A DNA stretch of 64,000 nt from Tetragonia tetragonoides. Lineage: Eukaryota > Streptophyta > Magnoliopsida > Caryophyllales > Aizoaceae. The position numbers and the translations under genes are program-made. Below are positions 1-11,394 of the stretch, piece after piece. Within the stretch, counting starts at the first letter, position 1; each line of letters begins with the position of its first letter. The DNA is taken from assembly GCA_038025085.1 (NCBI GenBank), contig CM076151.1:10886501-10950500 (forward strand), read 5' to 3'. Under the pieces are notes generated by a model. It was given only the letters and a program-made list of their open reading frames with translations, did no database searches and was not told the DNA's origin.

Positions 1-780
1 AGTCTTTGGGAGGCAGGGTCTAAGGATTGGGTGTGTTTGCCTTCTATAGGAGCGTCGGGGGGTATTCTTATTGCTTGGGATACCCGTTTTGCGTCTCGAG
101 TCGAGTCTCATTTTGGGCATTTTACTGTGTCGGTTCTGTTGAGTGTTCGGGGGAGGGGTGATTGGTGGGTGTCTTCTGTTTATGGCCCGTGTGGGGTTGC
201 TGATCGGGAGTCGTTTTGGGAGGAGTTGGCGGCTCTTGCTGGTCTCTGTTCCCCTAGATGGGTTATTGGGAGTGACTTTAATGTGATCCGTCATGCGGGG
301 GAACGGCGTGGTAGGGGGTTGACCGAGGGTATGATTGGGTTTGATTCCTTTATTAGGGAGTCTGTCCTTCGCGATTTGCCTCTAGATAATGCTCAGTTTA
401 CTTGGGGTGTGAGCGGGAGGCGGGATGTAGCCTCTCGGATAGATAGGTTCCTTGTTACGAATGATTTTGAGGATGAGTTTCCATCTTTGGTACAGGAGAT
501 TCTGCCCCGTTCGTGTTCTGATCATTTTCCCCTGGTCTTACATTCTGCTCCCATTCAATGGGGCCCGACCCCTTTCCGCTTTGAGAATATGTGGTGCTCC
601 CACGCGGAGTTTGGGGTTAAGATTCGGGATTGGTGGGCAGAGTGCGAGGTGGAGGGCTGGAGGGGGTACTGTTTCATGAGGAGGTTGAGGTTTGTTAAGG
701 AACGTTTGAAAGTCTGGAATAAGGAGATTTTGGAGACGTGCGGGTGCGAAAGGGGGAGATCCTTAAGGAGATTTTGGTGA
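1..780 (+). pseudogene. LINE endonuclease domain (C-terminal part), frameshifted
   Basis: The reading frame is open from base 1 and encodes the C-terminal part of an exonuclease-endonuclease-phosphatase domain, which nicks target DNA to prime LINE reverse transcription. Visible landmarks are ASGGILIAWD, GSDFNVI, SRIDRFLV and the catalytic SDHFPL block at about 517-534. The frame then drifts out of register near 730: the expected text continues in the frame of the following reverse transcriptase ORF (GDVRVRKGEI), while this frame ends in an artificial tail at 780. A single-base indel explains this. The start is missing because it lies upstream of the window. Confidence 0.9.
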
Positions 781-3491
781 CGGATAGGGCTTTGAGCGAG
801 GAGGGCCATGATGAGGGGTTGCTGAGGAAGAGTGTTGATTTGAAAAATAATCTAGAGGAGGTTTTGCTTAAGGAAAGGCAGAGTCAGCGTCAGAAGATGA
901 AGGGGAGATGGGCGAAGGAGGGGGATGTGAGTTCTAAGTTGTTCTTTAAAGTGGTTAATGGGAGGCGGAGTAGGAGTTTTGTTCGGGAGCTGGAGACTGA
1001 TGATGGTGAGCGTGTGACTGATGTGAATAGGATTAGTGACGAGATTACAGCTTTCTACAAGGGTCTTTTTGAGGAAGAAGTGATTGATAGACCGATGTTG
1101 GAGGGAGTTGAGTGGTCCCCTATTACGTCATTGCTTCGGGATTGGCTTGAGCGCCCTTTTGAGTTAGAGGAGATACGGGCAGCGGTGTTTAGGATGGATC
1201 GAGAGAAAGCCCCGAGGCCGGATGGATTCACGATGGCCTATTACCAGGATTGCTGGGAGGTCATCAAGGAGGATCTGCTTGGGGTTTAAACTGAATTTCA
1301 TGCCACAGGGGTGATTGGGAAGAGTATGAACTCTAACTTTATCACCCTCGTCCCTAAGAAGGATCGGTCGATTAAGGTGAGGGACTTTAGGCCTATTAGT
1401 TTAGTCACCAGCGTCTATGAGATTTTAACTAAGGTCCTGTCTATTAGACTTGGGGCGGTTTTGTCTGGGACTATCTCGGCTGCCCAGAGCGCTTTTGTGG
1501 AGGGTCGCCAGATCATTGATGCAGCACTGGTTGCCAATGAGGTGGTTGATGGTGCTCGTCGGAATAACCACTATGGGATTGTTTTTAAGTTGGACTTTGA
1601 GAAAGCTTATGATCGAGTTAGTTGGGGTTTCTTGGATCGCGTCCTAGATAGGAAAGGTTTCGGGGGGCGATGGCGCACCTGGATAAGGGGTTGTTTGTCC
1701 AACGCGAGTTTTTCTGTCCTTGTTAATAGGGCGGCTCGTGACTGGTTTACTTCGTCACGTGGTTTGCGCCAGGGGGATCCCCTTTCCCCTTTTCTATTCA
1801 CCCTTGTCGTTGATGTTCTTGGCCGAATGTTGGATAGGGGTGTGGAGCGGGGGCTTGTTGAGGGATTTCGAGTGGGTCGGGAAAGGGTTTGTGCTTCCCA
1901 CTTGCAGTTTGCCGATGATACGATCCTCTTCCTTTCGGCTGAAGCCGAAGGTTTTAAGAGGGTACTTACGCTCTTACAAGTTTTTGAGGTTGTGTCGGGG
2001 ATGAGAATTAATCTGTCTAAGTGTAGTTTGGCGGGGGTCAACGTGGGGGAGGATGTTCTGAATTCCCTGGCGGGCCTAGTGGGTTGTCAGGTTCAGCAGT
2101 GGCCGCTTACTTATTTGGGGGTGCCACTCGGGGGTAATCCCAGGTCGGTTTCCTTTTGGGAACTGGTGGTGTCTAGAGTGGCTAAGCGTCTAGATGGTTG
2201 GAAAGGGGTGTATTTCTCTTTGGGGGGGAGGATCACTATTTTACATTCCTGCCTAGCTAGCATCCCTCTTTACTACCTTTCCCTTTTTAAAATTCCTGTT
2301 AGTGTAGCTAATAGGATTGAGAGGATGATGAGGGACTTTCTTTGGTCGGGGGCTGGTGAGGGTAAGAGGGATCATTTAGTTAGTTGGGACCATGTTTGCC
2401 GCCCGAAAACTGAGGGGGGCTTGGGTTTTGGTAGGTTGGTGTCCAAAAACATTTCGCTAGTGGGTAAGTGGTTATGGCGTTTTCCCCTAGAATCTAACTC
2501 CCTATGGCACCGAGTTATCAGAAGCAAGTACGGCCTTCAGCATAATGGGTGGAACGTGCAAGCCAGCTCCACTGTCTCCCATGCTTGCCCTTGGAAGTTC
2601 GTTTCCCAGGTATCGTCTTTATTCTTTCCACTGGTCAGGTATAATGTGGGTAATGGTCAACGGGTTCGGTTCTGGGAAGATGTGTGGAATGGTGAAACTC
2701 CTTTCTCTTCTACATATCCGCGGGTTTTTCGTTTGTCCACTCTTCACGGGGCGCCTGCTGGCTTTTACTCAGAGGTTGGTGGTTCATGGGACTTACACCT
2801 TCGGCGACCACCACGCGATATAGAAATGGAGGAGCTCGTTTCCCTCCTGGGTGTCCTCCACACTAGGCTTCTCGTCCCTAGGGACGATTCTCGGGCTTGG
2901 ATTGGGGACTCCTCTAGGGTTTTTTCTTCCAAGTCCTTCCTCCATCATCTTAGCCTTCCGTCACAGTTTCCACATTTTCCCCTTTCCTCTTATATTTGGA
3001 AGTCCAAGGTTCCTCTAAAGGTTCGTGCTTTTGTGTGGACTTTGGTGCTTGGTAAGGTGAACACTAGTGATATGGTACAACGGCGGAGGTCACATATGTG
3101 TCTTCTTCCCAGCATGTGTGTGATGTGTCGGCAAGACGGAGAGAGTTGTTTGCATTTGTTTGTGATGTGTAACTTTGCGAGGGCCTTGTGGGATCGGCTG
3201 TTGTGTGGGGAGCCTTTTGTGTGCCCTGCTACTGTGGGGCAATTCCTACAGATGCGTTTTTCTGCTATGCGGAGGGGGAAGGAGGGTAGGATTTTGTGGC
3301 GGTGTGCTTGTTTAGCTATTCTTTGGTGCACTTGGTTAGAGAGGAATTCGAGGATTTTCTCGGACGTGGAAAAGAGTATCGATTTAGTTTGGGAACATAT
3401 AGTTTATTTGGCATCCCTTTGGGCGAAGGCGGCTGGTGCCTTCAAGGGGGTGCCACTGACGGTCATTCAACGCCATTGGCGTGATTTGTAG
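738..3491 (+). pseudogene. LINE reverse transcriptase plus zf-RVT, one nonsense codon
   Basis: This frame carries the reverse transcriptase that copies LINE RNA at the target site. The linker (WAKEGDVSSKLFFKVVNGRR) leads into the RT fingers (EKAPRPDGFTMAYY), then VPKKDRSIKVRDFRPISL, FKLDFEKAYDRVSW, GLRQGDPLSPFLF and the catalytic FADD box at 1908-1919. The C-terminus has the WLWRFPLESNSLWHRVI stretch and a zinc-knuckle-like C-x2-C...H...C motif (CVMC...HLFVMC, about 3115-3175), followed by ACLAILWCTWLERNSRIF. A TAA at 1287-1289 splits the frame into 738-1286 and 1311-3491, which are in the same register, so the lesion is a simple nonsense change. Confidence 0.93.
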
Positions 3492-4302
3492 ATATTTTGT
3501 GCTTATTTTTGTTCTTTGAGGATACCTTATCCTCCTTTTTGTATTCTTTCACTATTTGATTAATAAAAAAGTTTCTTATCTAAAAAAAAAAGAAACGACT
3601 AGTTTGTAACTTGTGCTTTGAACCTAATACTAAAACAATTGCAACATGCACAATCAATTACATCTATAAAATACCAATTGATATTATTTTTCAATGGATG
3701 CTTTTCATATTGTAACAATTATTTCAAGATAAAAATGTATAAAGACATGAAACTTAACATGTGAATACATTTCAAAGCGTATTCTAACGCCGTCATCCAC
3801 ACAGATTGTATTCAACTTACAAATTTACCTCTTAACATAAGAGCACTTGGAAGTTGATGGAAAATCATTCATATGAGTAATTATACTCATGATGCAAAGA
3901 CACTATTTGCAAAGTTTCGAGTCAGCTTTCGACACCCATCGGAAACAGACATATTTCCATAACGAATGACTATTAGCATGAACATTTGTGTTCCGGCGTT
4001 TCCACGTTTCCGTATACCATGTCCATTTCCATATACCAAGCCATTTCCGTATACCGCAACATAGATCATACTTGATGCTTACAATATAAGAAAAATATTG
4101 AGTCATATAAGATAGTTAAAATAAAATGTAAAGAAAAAAAACTTTGAAATTACCCATACTAAAGTGAAAACAAAACTTAAATTTATATTAGCTTCTTAAA
4201 TCAACCGACAATATAATCTTCACCTTACTCATTTCATTTTCCTTCGTTTTACCTTTCCTTTTATTTTATATAATAAAGTTACACTTACATAAATAAACTT
4301 AC

Positions 4303-4398
4303 CGGCGAAAAGCTCTGTCCAACAACAGGAACCATGATCACCTCCCGTCCTACAGCAGCATATACTGTGGAATCTATAACAGCAACAGACGCGACTCT
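4303..4398 (-). CDS. Possible internal exon of an unrecognised gene
   Basis: On the minus strand a TTTGTAG acceptor and a GTAAG donor bound exactly 96 nt with one open frame of 32 codons, beginning RVASVAVIDSTVYAAVG and ending VVGQSFSP. Splice-site quality, whole-codon length and an amino-acid composition rich in V/A/G make it look coding. I cannot connect it in phase to convincing neighbouring exons. A stretch at about 4730-4850 (minus, with EHRVGVGYRLPG) could be part of the same gene but ends in a stop. It may be a fragment of a decayed gene. No function is assigned. Confidence 0.25.
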
Positions 4399-5653
4399 CT
4401 ACAAAGGAAAAGCACAAAGTAGGGAATCAGAATTAAGTTAAGTAAGCATTCAAAATCCTTATTTTTCTCTTTTCCTTGAGAAGGGACTAAGGAAGAATGC
4501 ACAAGCCTTCGGAATGCTCGCATCAGAATCAGAATGTAGGCTCAGCCTCTGAGATAATGATAAATCCCTATCTAACAGGTAGATACATTCTCTGGCGTCA
4601 CCAACCACCAAAAACGGCATCTGAAAGAAATAATATTATAAACAAACGAATAAATGTTAGTGGGAATCATGTTAAAGTTTGGATCATTATGTACAGACCC
4701 ATAGACTGTCATGAGCTTGATATTAATGTTCCGGTATCAAAGCCACTCTTTCCTCGGCAAAATTTCCGGAAACCTCCATAAGAATACTGTAGTGTAGCTT
4801 TAATGGGAAATTTTTTCAAGGCTCCAGGAAGTCTGTAACCAACTCCAACACGATGCTCCACTCAAGTCTCAATTGGAAATTGCAGTGAAGAACAAGGTAA
4901 TTCACTCTTTTTTAAATATCTCTATCGTGATGAATTTTTTTGCCAAGTTGGAAAATGGGGTATGTGAATCGTAGTGAGGAATTGTATTATCCCCACCCAC
5001 ATAAATGTAAGAAAACTGGGTCCAATTCCAAGATACTATGTTTATTTTGATCGGTGGAAATGTTTATTTTGATTGGGCTTTTCATGCATATCAGGTGTTC
5101 GATGAAAAGCCCCAGTTAGAAATATTGTAGATTTAGCATGAAAGAGAATATATAGTGCTCATAAGATGTTTCATGGATTGTGTGGGACTAAAATGAAACT
5201 CCCCAATTGCAGAGGGGGTGCAAAATCGCAATGCACATACCATCATTCTTTCCTGATAATTATTTTCTTAACCCTTAAGCCTATTTTACAAGGATTGTAT
5301 ATTATGCTATACCCATCAATTGCCCGTTTGGAATCAAGAACTTTAATCGAGTATAAATAATCAGAAATGAGAAATCAATTCAAATAAAAAGGACGAAATC
5401 CCACATGAAACAAAGACATTAAGCGACTAATATTCAGAGATAATCAATCAAACGAATGGAAAAAGAAGTGAAATTAATTAAGCAGAAGAAAATCATGCAA
5501 ATAATGTAATCAATTTCACCTTGGAAGAGTAATGACCGGGACTGGAAGCCTTGAACCGAAATGGAGTCGCCGAAGAAGGTGATGGACCAGGACGACGGCG
5601 AGGCGAAGCGAAGCGGGATTTAGAAAGAGAGAGAGTGAAATTGGGGATTTAGA

Positions 5654-5685
5654 AAGCAAAGCGAAGCGAAGCGAAGCGAAGCAAA
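5654..5685 (+). repeat. GAAGC pentanucleotide minisatellite
   Basis: Five to six tandem copies of a GAAGC/AAAGC unit. Related GCGAAGC units also occur just upstream at about 5601-5613, next to a GA-rich run. Confidence 0.8.
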
Positions 5686-5909
5686 CTTTCTGCGTGTATA
5701 CTAGTACTAGTAATAAGTACTCTAGTAGACTGTATAAAGCAAAATAAATAAATAAATAAAAGTAGAAATATCTCAATGGAATTTGACAAGTCTTCAGTTC
5801 ACAACTTCACATGGTAGTGTACCAATGGATGCATGTCAAGGAAAATTGGATTCGATTGCCTTTGTATTTTAACTATTATATAATGTACATTTTATTTAGG
5901 GGTAAGGCC

Positions 5910-6076
5910 GATGTGTTATTTACGATTGAACTTATCTAAAATGCACTGAATAGAATTTAACATTACTAAATTGAACTAAACTAAACTAAACACACAACTT
6001 GATAAGCGTGACAAAAAGTATATATCTGAACTCAAACATTACTGAACTGACCGTGTAAGCTTTAAAGATCGCACTC
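5910..6076 (-). mobile_element. Short MITE-like element, left copy of an inverted pair
   Basis: The end at about 6040-6076, read on the minus strand (GAGTGCGATCTTTAAAGC), matches the start of the element at 6594 (GGTGCGTTCTTTAAAGC). The other end near 5910 resembles that element's opposite terminus. It is shorter than the right copy, so it is probably internally deleted. No clear target duplication is seen. Confidence 0.4.
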
Positions 6077-6593
6077 TACCCTATATATCAAAAAATAGTG
6101 ATATGATTCAGAGTAAGGGACTTAAAAAGGATCAGTAAATCTGCTCTTACTTTAAACGAAAGAAAATGAATTTACAACATATAATAATTTCAAATAATTC
6201 CAATATTTGGATGAGTTTCAACTAGTGTCAAGCAAAAAAGTCAATATTTATTTATTCATTTTAGATCAATTCAATTTTTTTTTAACCGAAAAGAACATAA
6301 CCCTAGTCATTATACTTTATGATCTTTCCGGCTCCATAAAATTCTTAAGATTCTCCTCTTTTAAGGATAAAAAATTAGATAGACCTATAGAATTAGATGG
6401 AGTGAGTGAGGATTTTGTAAATTCCTCTATTCAGGAATATTATAACTTGAGGAGGAATCGCATAAATTATCTTTCAAAAGGACTAGTGTTTTCCCCTTAT
6501 TTGCAAACTTTAGATCTCCATCTTCTTGCATGGAGTTCTTAGCCCTAATCAGCATTTTATATGAACAAGCACATTTGTCTTCACAAGACTTAT

Positions 6594-6854
6594 GGTGCGT
6601 TCTTTAAAGCTTACACGTTGATTCAGTTCAATTCATTTCAGTTCAGGTGTGATTTTTTGTTAGTTTAGTGATGTTCAGTACAATTCTGGGATGTTCAATT
6701 CAGTTCAATGATGCTCAGTTCAGAAACATACTTTCTACCTCACCTATCAAGTGGTGTCTAACTCTGCCAGTGATATTCAATTCAGTTAAGTGATATTCAT
6801 TCTAGTGTAGTGATGTCCAGTTCACTTCTAGTAAATACAGGTAAAGAATGCACC
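6594..6854 (+). mobile_element. MITE-like element with GGTGCRTTCTTTA terminal repeats
   Basis: The stretch starts GGTGCGTTCTTTA and ends with the reverse complement of GGTGCATTCTTTA, giving about 13-bp terminal inverted repeats with one difference. The interior is built of many TTCAGTTCA/GTGATGTTCAG-like short repeats. It has no coding capacity. An inverted relative lies at 5910-6076. The superfamily is not certain because I find no clean target-site duplication. Confidence 0.45.
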
Positions 6855-7385
6855 CTTGATACAACATTCTCTTTACAATTCGGTTCTTACAGATTCCATT
6901 TTTACAAGCAGACGAAAGTTTGGTCCATGGCATACTCGGATTTTTTACATGTTCATATCTTTCATCAGGTGTAAGGAAATTGGGTGTGGTAATGCAAGTG
7001 GCACATTTTAGTGAATTTTTTTCTTTTGATGTGTTAAAGAGAGAATAAATTTCATAAATATTCTATGAAGTCGTACTGAAAGAAAACTCCCAATCTCCTA
7101 GAGACTTGCCTTATCAGTAGTTATAATTGTCTTACTCTTACCTAGAGAACTTCAGACACAATAGCCTCTAAATCCTCTTGATTTTTAATTCTGTAACTCG
7201 GGATTTTAGTGTGTAAAGCATGTACAACTTTGAGAGAGAGAGAGACAAATCGCTAAAGGGAACAAAAGGCACATTTGAAGGTAAATTAATTAACAAATAC
7301 TCCCTCCATTTTTCCAACATGTTTACCCTTTATTTTTTAAGGTCAAAGTTCACAAACTTTAACTATGAATTAGTGAAAAAATACA

Positions 7386-8531
7386 TAACAACAACAACAA
7401 CAACCCAGTAAGTGTCCCGCCTAGGGCGGGGTCTGGGGAGGTCCAGATGTACGCAGTCTTACCCCTAACTAGTCGCCTAGAAGAGAGACTGTTTCCGAAA
7501 GACCCACAAAAACTTTTTTTTTTTTTTAAGTGCATCTCAAAACGTTTTTGTTTTTTTTTTAAAGCAGTGAAGAATGATCAAAAGGGCAAGGGAAGTAAAT
7601 CAGTAAATATACTAACACAAGATTTTACTTATTGGGCAACATAAAGTGAAGGAGACGCTACAGGCTATAGACAAAATGAAATGAAATGAAATGACATGAA
7701 ATGAAATGAACAAAATGAATGAACCTCTAGTACTAGCCAATGCACACCCATAATCTAACGCGGATCCTGCTACGCTATAATCTCCTATCTAGGACCAAGT
7801 CCTCGGTAAGATCTAGACGGGTCAAATCCTGCCTGATTACCTCTCCCCAAGTCTTCTTCGGGCGTCCTCTTCTTCGTTTACAATCTCTAAGTGTAATTCT
7901 CTCACACCTTCTCACCGGTGCATCACAATGTCTCCTCCTCACATGCCCAAGCCACCTAAGCCTTGTTTCTCGCATCTTGTTGTCGATATCGGTCACTCCC
8001 ACCTTGTCTCTCAACACATCGTTCCTAATTCTATCTCTTCTTGTAAAGTTGCACATCCAACGAAGCATCCTCATCTCGGTCACCCGCATCTTCTGCACAT
8101 GCACCTGCCTCACCGGCCAACACTCCGCCCCATATAGCATAGCTGGCCTGATGGCTGTACAATAAAATTTGCCTTTAACTTTTAGTGGAATTTTTCTGTC
8201 ACATAGAACTCCCGTTGCACTCCTCCACTTTAGTCATCCTGTTCTGATACGATGAGTCACGTCATCGTCAATCTCGTCGTTGTCCTGTATGATTGAACCG
8301 AGATATTTGAAACAATCCCTCTTTGGTACCACCTCAGCACCAATCTTAATCTCCATATCCGAGGCAACCCCATCTCTTGTAAATTTGCCTTCCAAGTACT
8401 CGGTCTTTGTCCTACTTAGCTTGAATTCCTTGACTCTAGTGTGTCCCGCCAAAGTTCTAATTTGGCGTTAACACCTTCTCTAGTCTCGTCTATCAGAACA
8501 ATGTCGTTGGCAAACAACATACACCAAGGCA
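7386..8531 (-). mobile_element. RTE-clade LINE fragment (RT 3' half plus 3' tail)
   Basis: The minus strand encodes the end of an RTE-type reverse transcriptase: [14 protein letters not shown] (catalytic box, with N replacing D), then [40 protein letters not shown] and RLRWLGHVRRR, and a basic tail ending GRPKKTWGEVIRQDL. The frames are broken around 8140-8234. The 3' end, at the low coordinates, carries a (GTT)n tail. A 17-bp target duplication with one mismatch (ATTAGTRAAAAAATACA) flanks the insertion at 7369-7385 and 8532-8548. It is 5'-truncated, as usual for LINEs, and inserted into a Stowaway-like MITE. Confidence 0.85.
7674..7708 (+). repeat. GAAAT microsatellite
   Basis: Run of AAATG pentanucleotides (about seven units, one variant) inside the RTE 3' region. 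Confidence 0.8.
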
Positions 8532-8734
8532 ATTAGTAAAAAAATACAAAGATTTATAATGTAAAAATGCTTTTATTAGATTCATTTTAAAGAATACTTT
8601 TGAAAAACTATAATTTTATAATTTATATATGTATACAATTATAATTATTTACGGTCAAAGTGATGCATTGGAGACCGTGAAAAAACAAATGTAAACATCT
8701 TCATAAAACGAAGGAAGTATTACATCTAATTTAT

Positions 8735-9545
8735 ACTTAATTATCAGTCTGTCAACGCTCCCAAGTGTAATCTGTACAAAATAGTATAGTCAGTAACAAA
8801 AACAATAGATCTTGTGGCATATGATACTATATTTCTATATAATTCTTGTACTGTTTGGTGGATGCACCAGCAGGAGCTACACGCTTTTCAGGAGGAACTT
8901 GGACTAACTCAGACAAAAGAACCCAGCCCCTAGCCCCTGTCATAATTTCCTTTTCCAAGAGAAGCTCAACAATCTTCTATGGGTCAAGGCAATCTGATAA
9001 GCTTTGTCGAAGAATCTCTTTAACAGCTGCATCAAGATTTTCAGATAGCGTTTCTGACATTGAATTCGCGCCATCAATCTCATGATGATATTCCCGCTTT
9101 GTGATGCATCCATAAATGGACCAATCTCAAGACATCCCAAAAGTTACCACCATCTGCAAACACAAGGAAGTGGGAGAAATTAACTAAGAAGATCCATGGC
9201 ACCTGACCTGAACGAGAAAATTAACATGGTTTGTTTGTCTTAAATAATTTGAACTTGCAATTGGAGTAAAGGACAAACCCCCGTTGTAAATGTTCAGTCT
9301 TTGATGCATTAAACAGAGATTTTACTTCACTATTCAGAGCAACTAGGAAACATTGGATAATAATTGATGCCCCAAAGAATCGAGGGAATGTTATACTACC
9401 TTCTTTGCAATCCAATGATTTGCTGTAAATCATCAGCAGCTCCAGTGGTGACTTCAGGCTCGCCAAATATTTCCTCTGCCACTCTGCTGCCAAGACCACC
9501 AACAATTCTTGCAAAGAGTGTCTGTCACGAGATACTCTTTGTGGC
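8735..9545 (-). pseudogene. FtsH 3'-end fragment, third copy (exons 3-4)
   Basis: This segment aligns with the 3' end of the intact FtsH gene at 25.1-25.9 kb: part of exon 3 (about 9396-9545, [32 protein letters not shown]), the intron, and exon 4 (about 8860-9150). Homology continues past the stop into the 3' flank near 8735 and includes intron sequence, so the copy arose from DNA and not from mRNA. It lacks the ATPase core and the zinc-protease HEXXH, and it has indels and stops in exon 4. It cannot make a protease. It is on the same strand as the parent and the second copy. Confidence 0.8.
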
Positions 9546-10550
9546 GATCAAGCTTGTGAGCACTGATCAGACATGGAGTAGATGGCTTTTAAAGGATCAC
9601 AACAACGCGTGACTTCCCCTCTCCGGTCCAAATAAAATCACGATGAGGAGGGCACTTCATTTTTACTGTCCAAGTCTTGGCGGGCTTCTCCACCATGATG
9701 GGATTTAGTTTCTGCTGCAATTCACTTGCAATTAAGATGGGATCATTGCCTAGCCTTAAATGGGCCGTCGTATTTTTACACATTTCTGGTAGTGCTATGT
9801 GTCCAGAGGATTGAAAAAGGCCAACAACACCACACAGCCAGCACAATCTCTTGGACAATAATAAAAACATCACAAAACAATTTGATGGTGCTGGTGCTGC
9901 CCTGGCCCTGAAGCTCGGTGGTCGTTTAAAGAGAATCTTTTTTATAGTTACATAATCAAATACAATTTAATCGGCACATCCAATTTTGAGAATCAACCAA
10001 AAATTGTTCAGATCTTACTATTCAATAATGACATCTATCATCTATGCATACACAAGTACTTGACAAGCTAGGCCTAGGGTCGCTAAGGCAATAACTTTCC
10101 ATAACATAGAAGCAAAGAACTCAAAATCTTACATCAACATTACCCTAGTACCTCCAAAGAGGCTCCTGCCTAGGCAAGGTAAGGGGAGGTCGGTTGTATG
10201 CAGCATTACACCTGTGAGAACAGAGTCTCCCACAGAGGTTGTTTCCGCTTGACTCATGACCCGAAGTGCGACGACCATCAGCAACTTCACAACAAATAAG
10301 TGCAGACAGTTCTATGACTCATTTTGATTCAGTCCATGATATTCCAGAGCCAAAAAGTACCAAAGCTTTTGGCGCCACCGGAAAGAACTGAAGACCTTGT
10401 TTTTCACTAATCACCTAATAAAGCCGACAACCCATAATCCAATGAAATATAACATAATCGAACCTAAAGGTCCTGTACTCATGAGAAAAGAAGCGCAGTA
10501 AAAGACAAAACAGAGAAAGAAAGTGGAAACATTACCTCCTCTATGGAATA
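9546..10550. other. Spacer; repeat fragments only
   Basis: A minus-strand open frame at 9589-9873 has no family I recognise. The stretch at about 9785-9865 resembles 20905-20985, so it is probably a dispersed repeat. No gene is supported. Confidence 0.4.
10158..10265 (-). mobile_element. Degraded RTE-type 3' tail / short SINE-like repeat
   Basis: The order of blocks CCTGCCTAGGCAAGG, GGGGAGGTC, GTATGCAGCATTACACC and GAGGTTGTTTCCG matches the short repeat seen at 7386-7500, 37539-37668 and 54748-54884, with many differences. No target duplication is visible. Confidence 0.4.
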
Positions 10551-10554
10551 TCAG

Positions 10555-11085
10555 CTACCATGCTGCTGCAATACTGTCGCTGCTCACAGGCTGAGTGGAC
10601 AAACTAGTGACAAGTTGTATTCCCATATCAAGGATCTGACGCGTGAGTTCTGATAGCACATATATCCTAACAAAAGAATAAAAAAGTTTATCAGGATAAA
10701 GAAGCTGCTGATAACTGTCAAACTAAAACTTGTTGATTCTGGATCTAAAAAGACCACCACCAATGCCCATGAACTCCTTAGAATTGAACTACTGAGCATG
10801 AGATGTCTAACTAATAGAGCCCAAGAGTTTTATTTTAAGTATGAACTGTTTGTAATGGAAGCAAAACTTTAAACTTGATGACGTCATCAACAAAATGAAG
10901 TTTTATGTCGAGGCAAGTATAATGCAAATTAAAGTCACATTTGCTCGATCATCATGGGATGAAGCCAGCCAAAGAGACTATGTTATAGAACTACATAACA
11001 AAGTCACATAAGACTACATACCCACAGCCCAGGTCCACAAATTTTGTAGCACTCATGGACTTCTTGAGGAATTTAAGCCTCACTC
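10555..11085 (-). CDS. Possible last two exons of an unrecognised gene
   Basis: Two minus-strand stretches are bounded by good splice sites and join in phase. The first, 11022-11085, follows a TGCAG acceptor and encodes VRLKFLKKSMSATKFVDLGC before a GTATGT donor. The second, 10555-10666, follows a TTTGTTAG acceptor and encodes YVLSELTRQILDMGIQLV, then SLSTQPVSSDSIAAAW and a TAG stop. FVDLGCG resembles motif I of SAM-dependent methyltransferases, but a single short motif is weak evidence and the joined text has no downstream methyltransferase motifs. I cannot find upstream exons with confidence. It may be a gene fragment. Confidence 0.22.
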
Positions 11086-11394
11086 CTGCAGTATGCCCTT
11101 CGACTGTTAGTGTCCAAGTCATCAAAACAAGTCCGCTAGAGTAAAAATCAATACAAAGAAGTGCAATACGAAGCCACCAAGGTCATCATTGTCTTTCCTT
11201 GCAATCCTCATCAAACCAAAGACAAACTAGTAAACTTTTTAGCCTCACTTTTAACTTACACTAATCACTCCGAAGATAAGGGTACTCAAGATCCCTTCAA
11301 CTAAGCTTGCAAGCATCTTTGATGCAACAATTGTTTCTATTCAATTTACGAGATTGTATTCAGGTGAATACAGGTGGTTAGCTTATAGAATTTG

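Larger units (their letters stand above)
1..3591 (+). mobile_element. L1-type LINE retrotransposon, 5' end outside the window
   Basis: This is a non-LTR retrotransposon in the usual plant L1 order: apurinic-type endonuclease, reverse transcriptase, then a C-terminal zf-RVT zinc-knuckle region. It ends in an AATAAA-like signal (about 3562) and a poly-A run at about 3582-3591. The window begins inside the endonuclease, so ORF1 and the 5' end are not visible. I see only two coding lesions: a one-base frame change near 727-735 and one in-frame stop at 1287-1289. The copy is therefore young compared with the other LINE fragments in this window, several of which align with its 3' half. Identification is secure at family level. 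The subfamily is not determined. Confidence 0.95.
3592..5900. other. Spacer without a confirmed gene
   Basis: AT-rich sequence between the LINE and the first MITE. I see no long conserved ORF. One possible minus-strand exon (4303-4398) and a GAAGC-type minisatellite are listed separately. Near 3990-4070 a short unit resembling GGTATACGGAAATGG recurs about three times on the minus strand. Confidence 0.5.
7300..8717. mobile_element. Stowaway-like MITE, split by an RTE LINE fragment
   Basis: The left end reads CTCCCTCCATTTTTC next to TA (7298-7299). The right end reads GAAGGAAG followed by TA (8718-8719). CTCCCTCC-type termini with a TA target duplication are the signature of Stowaway (Tc1/mariner-type) MITEs. 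Removing the LINE insertion at 7386-8531 leaves an element of about 270 bp, a normal MITE size. It encodes no protein and would depend on a mariner-like transposase elsewhere. Confidence 0.65.

Noticed and set aside
1607..2041. 144-codon minus-strand ORF
   Set aside because: Shadow of the LINE reverse transcriptase frame on the other strand.
5521..5776. First exon of a minus-strand gene
   Set aside because: A GT donor follows a Pro/Ser-rich frame but no ATG is available on the minus strand in that stretch, and the GAAGC repeat explains the open frame.
6207..6542. 111-codon plus-strand ORF
   Set aside because: AT-rich, biased composition, no family resemblance, no splice or promoter context. 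Its position between two MITEs suggests a chance frame.
9589..9873. 94-codon minus-strand ORF near the third FtsH copy
   Set aside because: No recognisable domain. Part of it lies in a dispersed repeat also seen near 20.9 kb.
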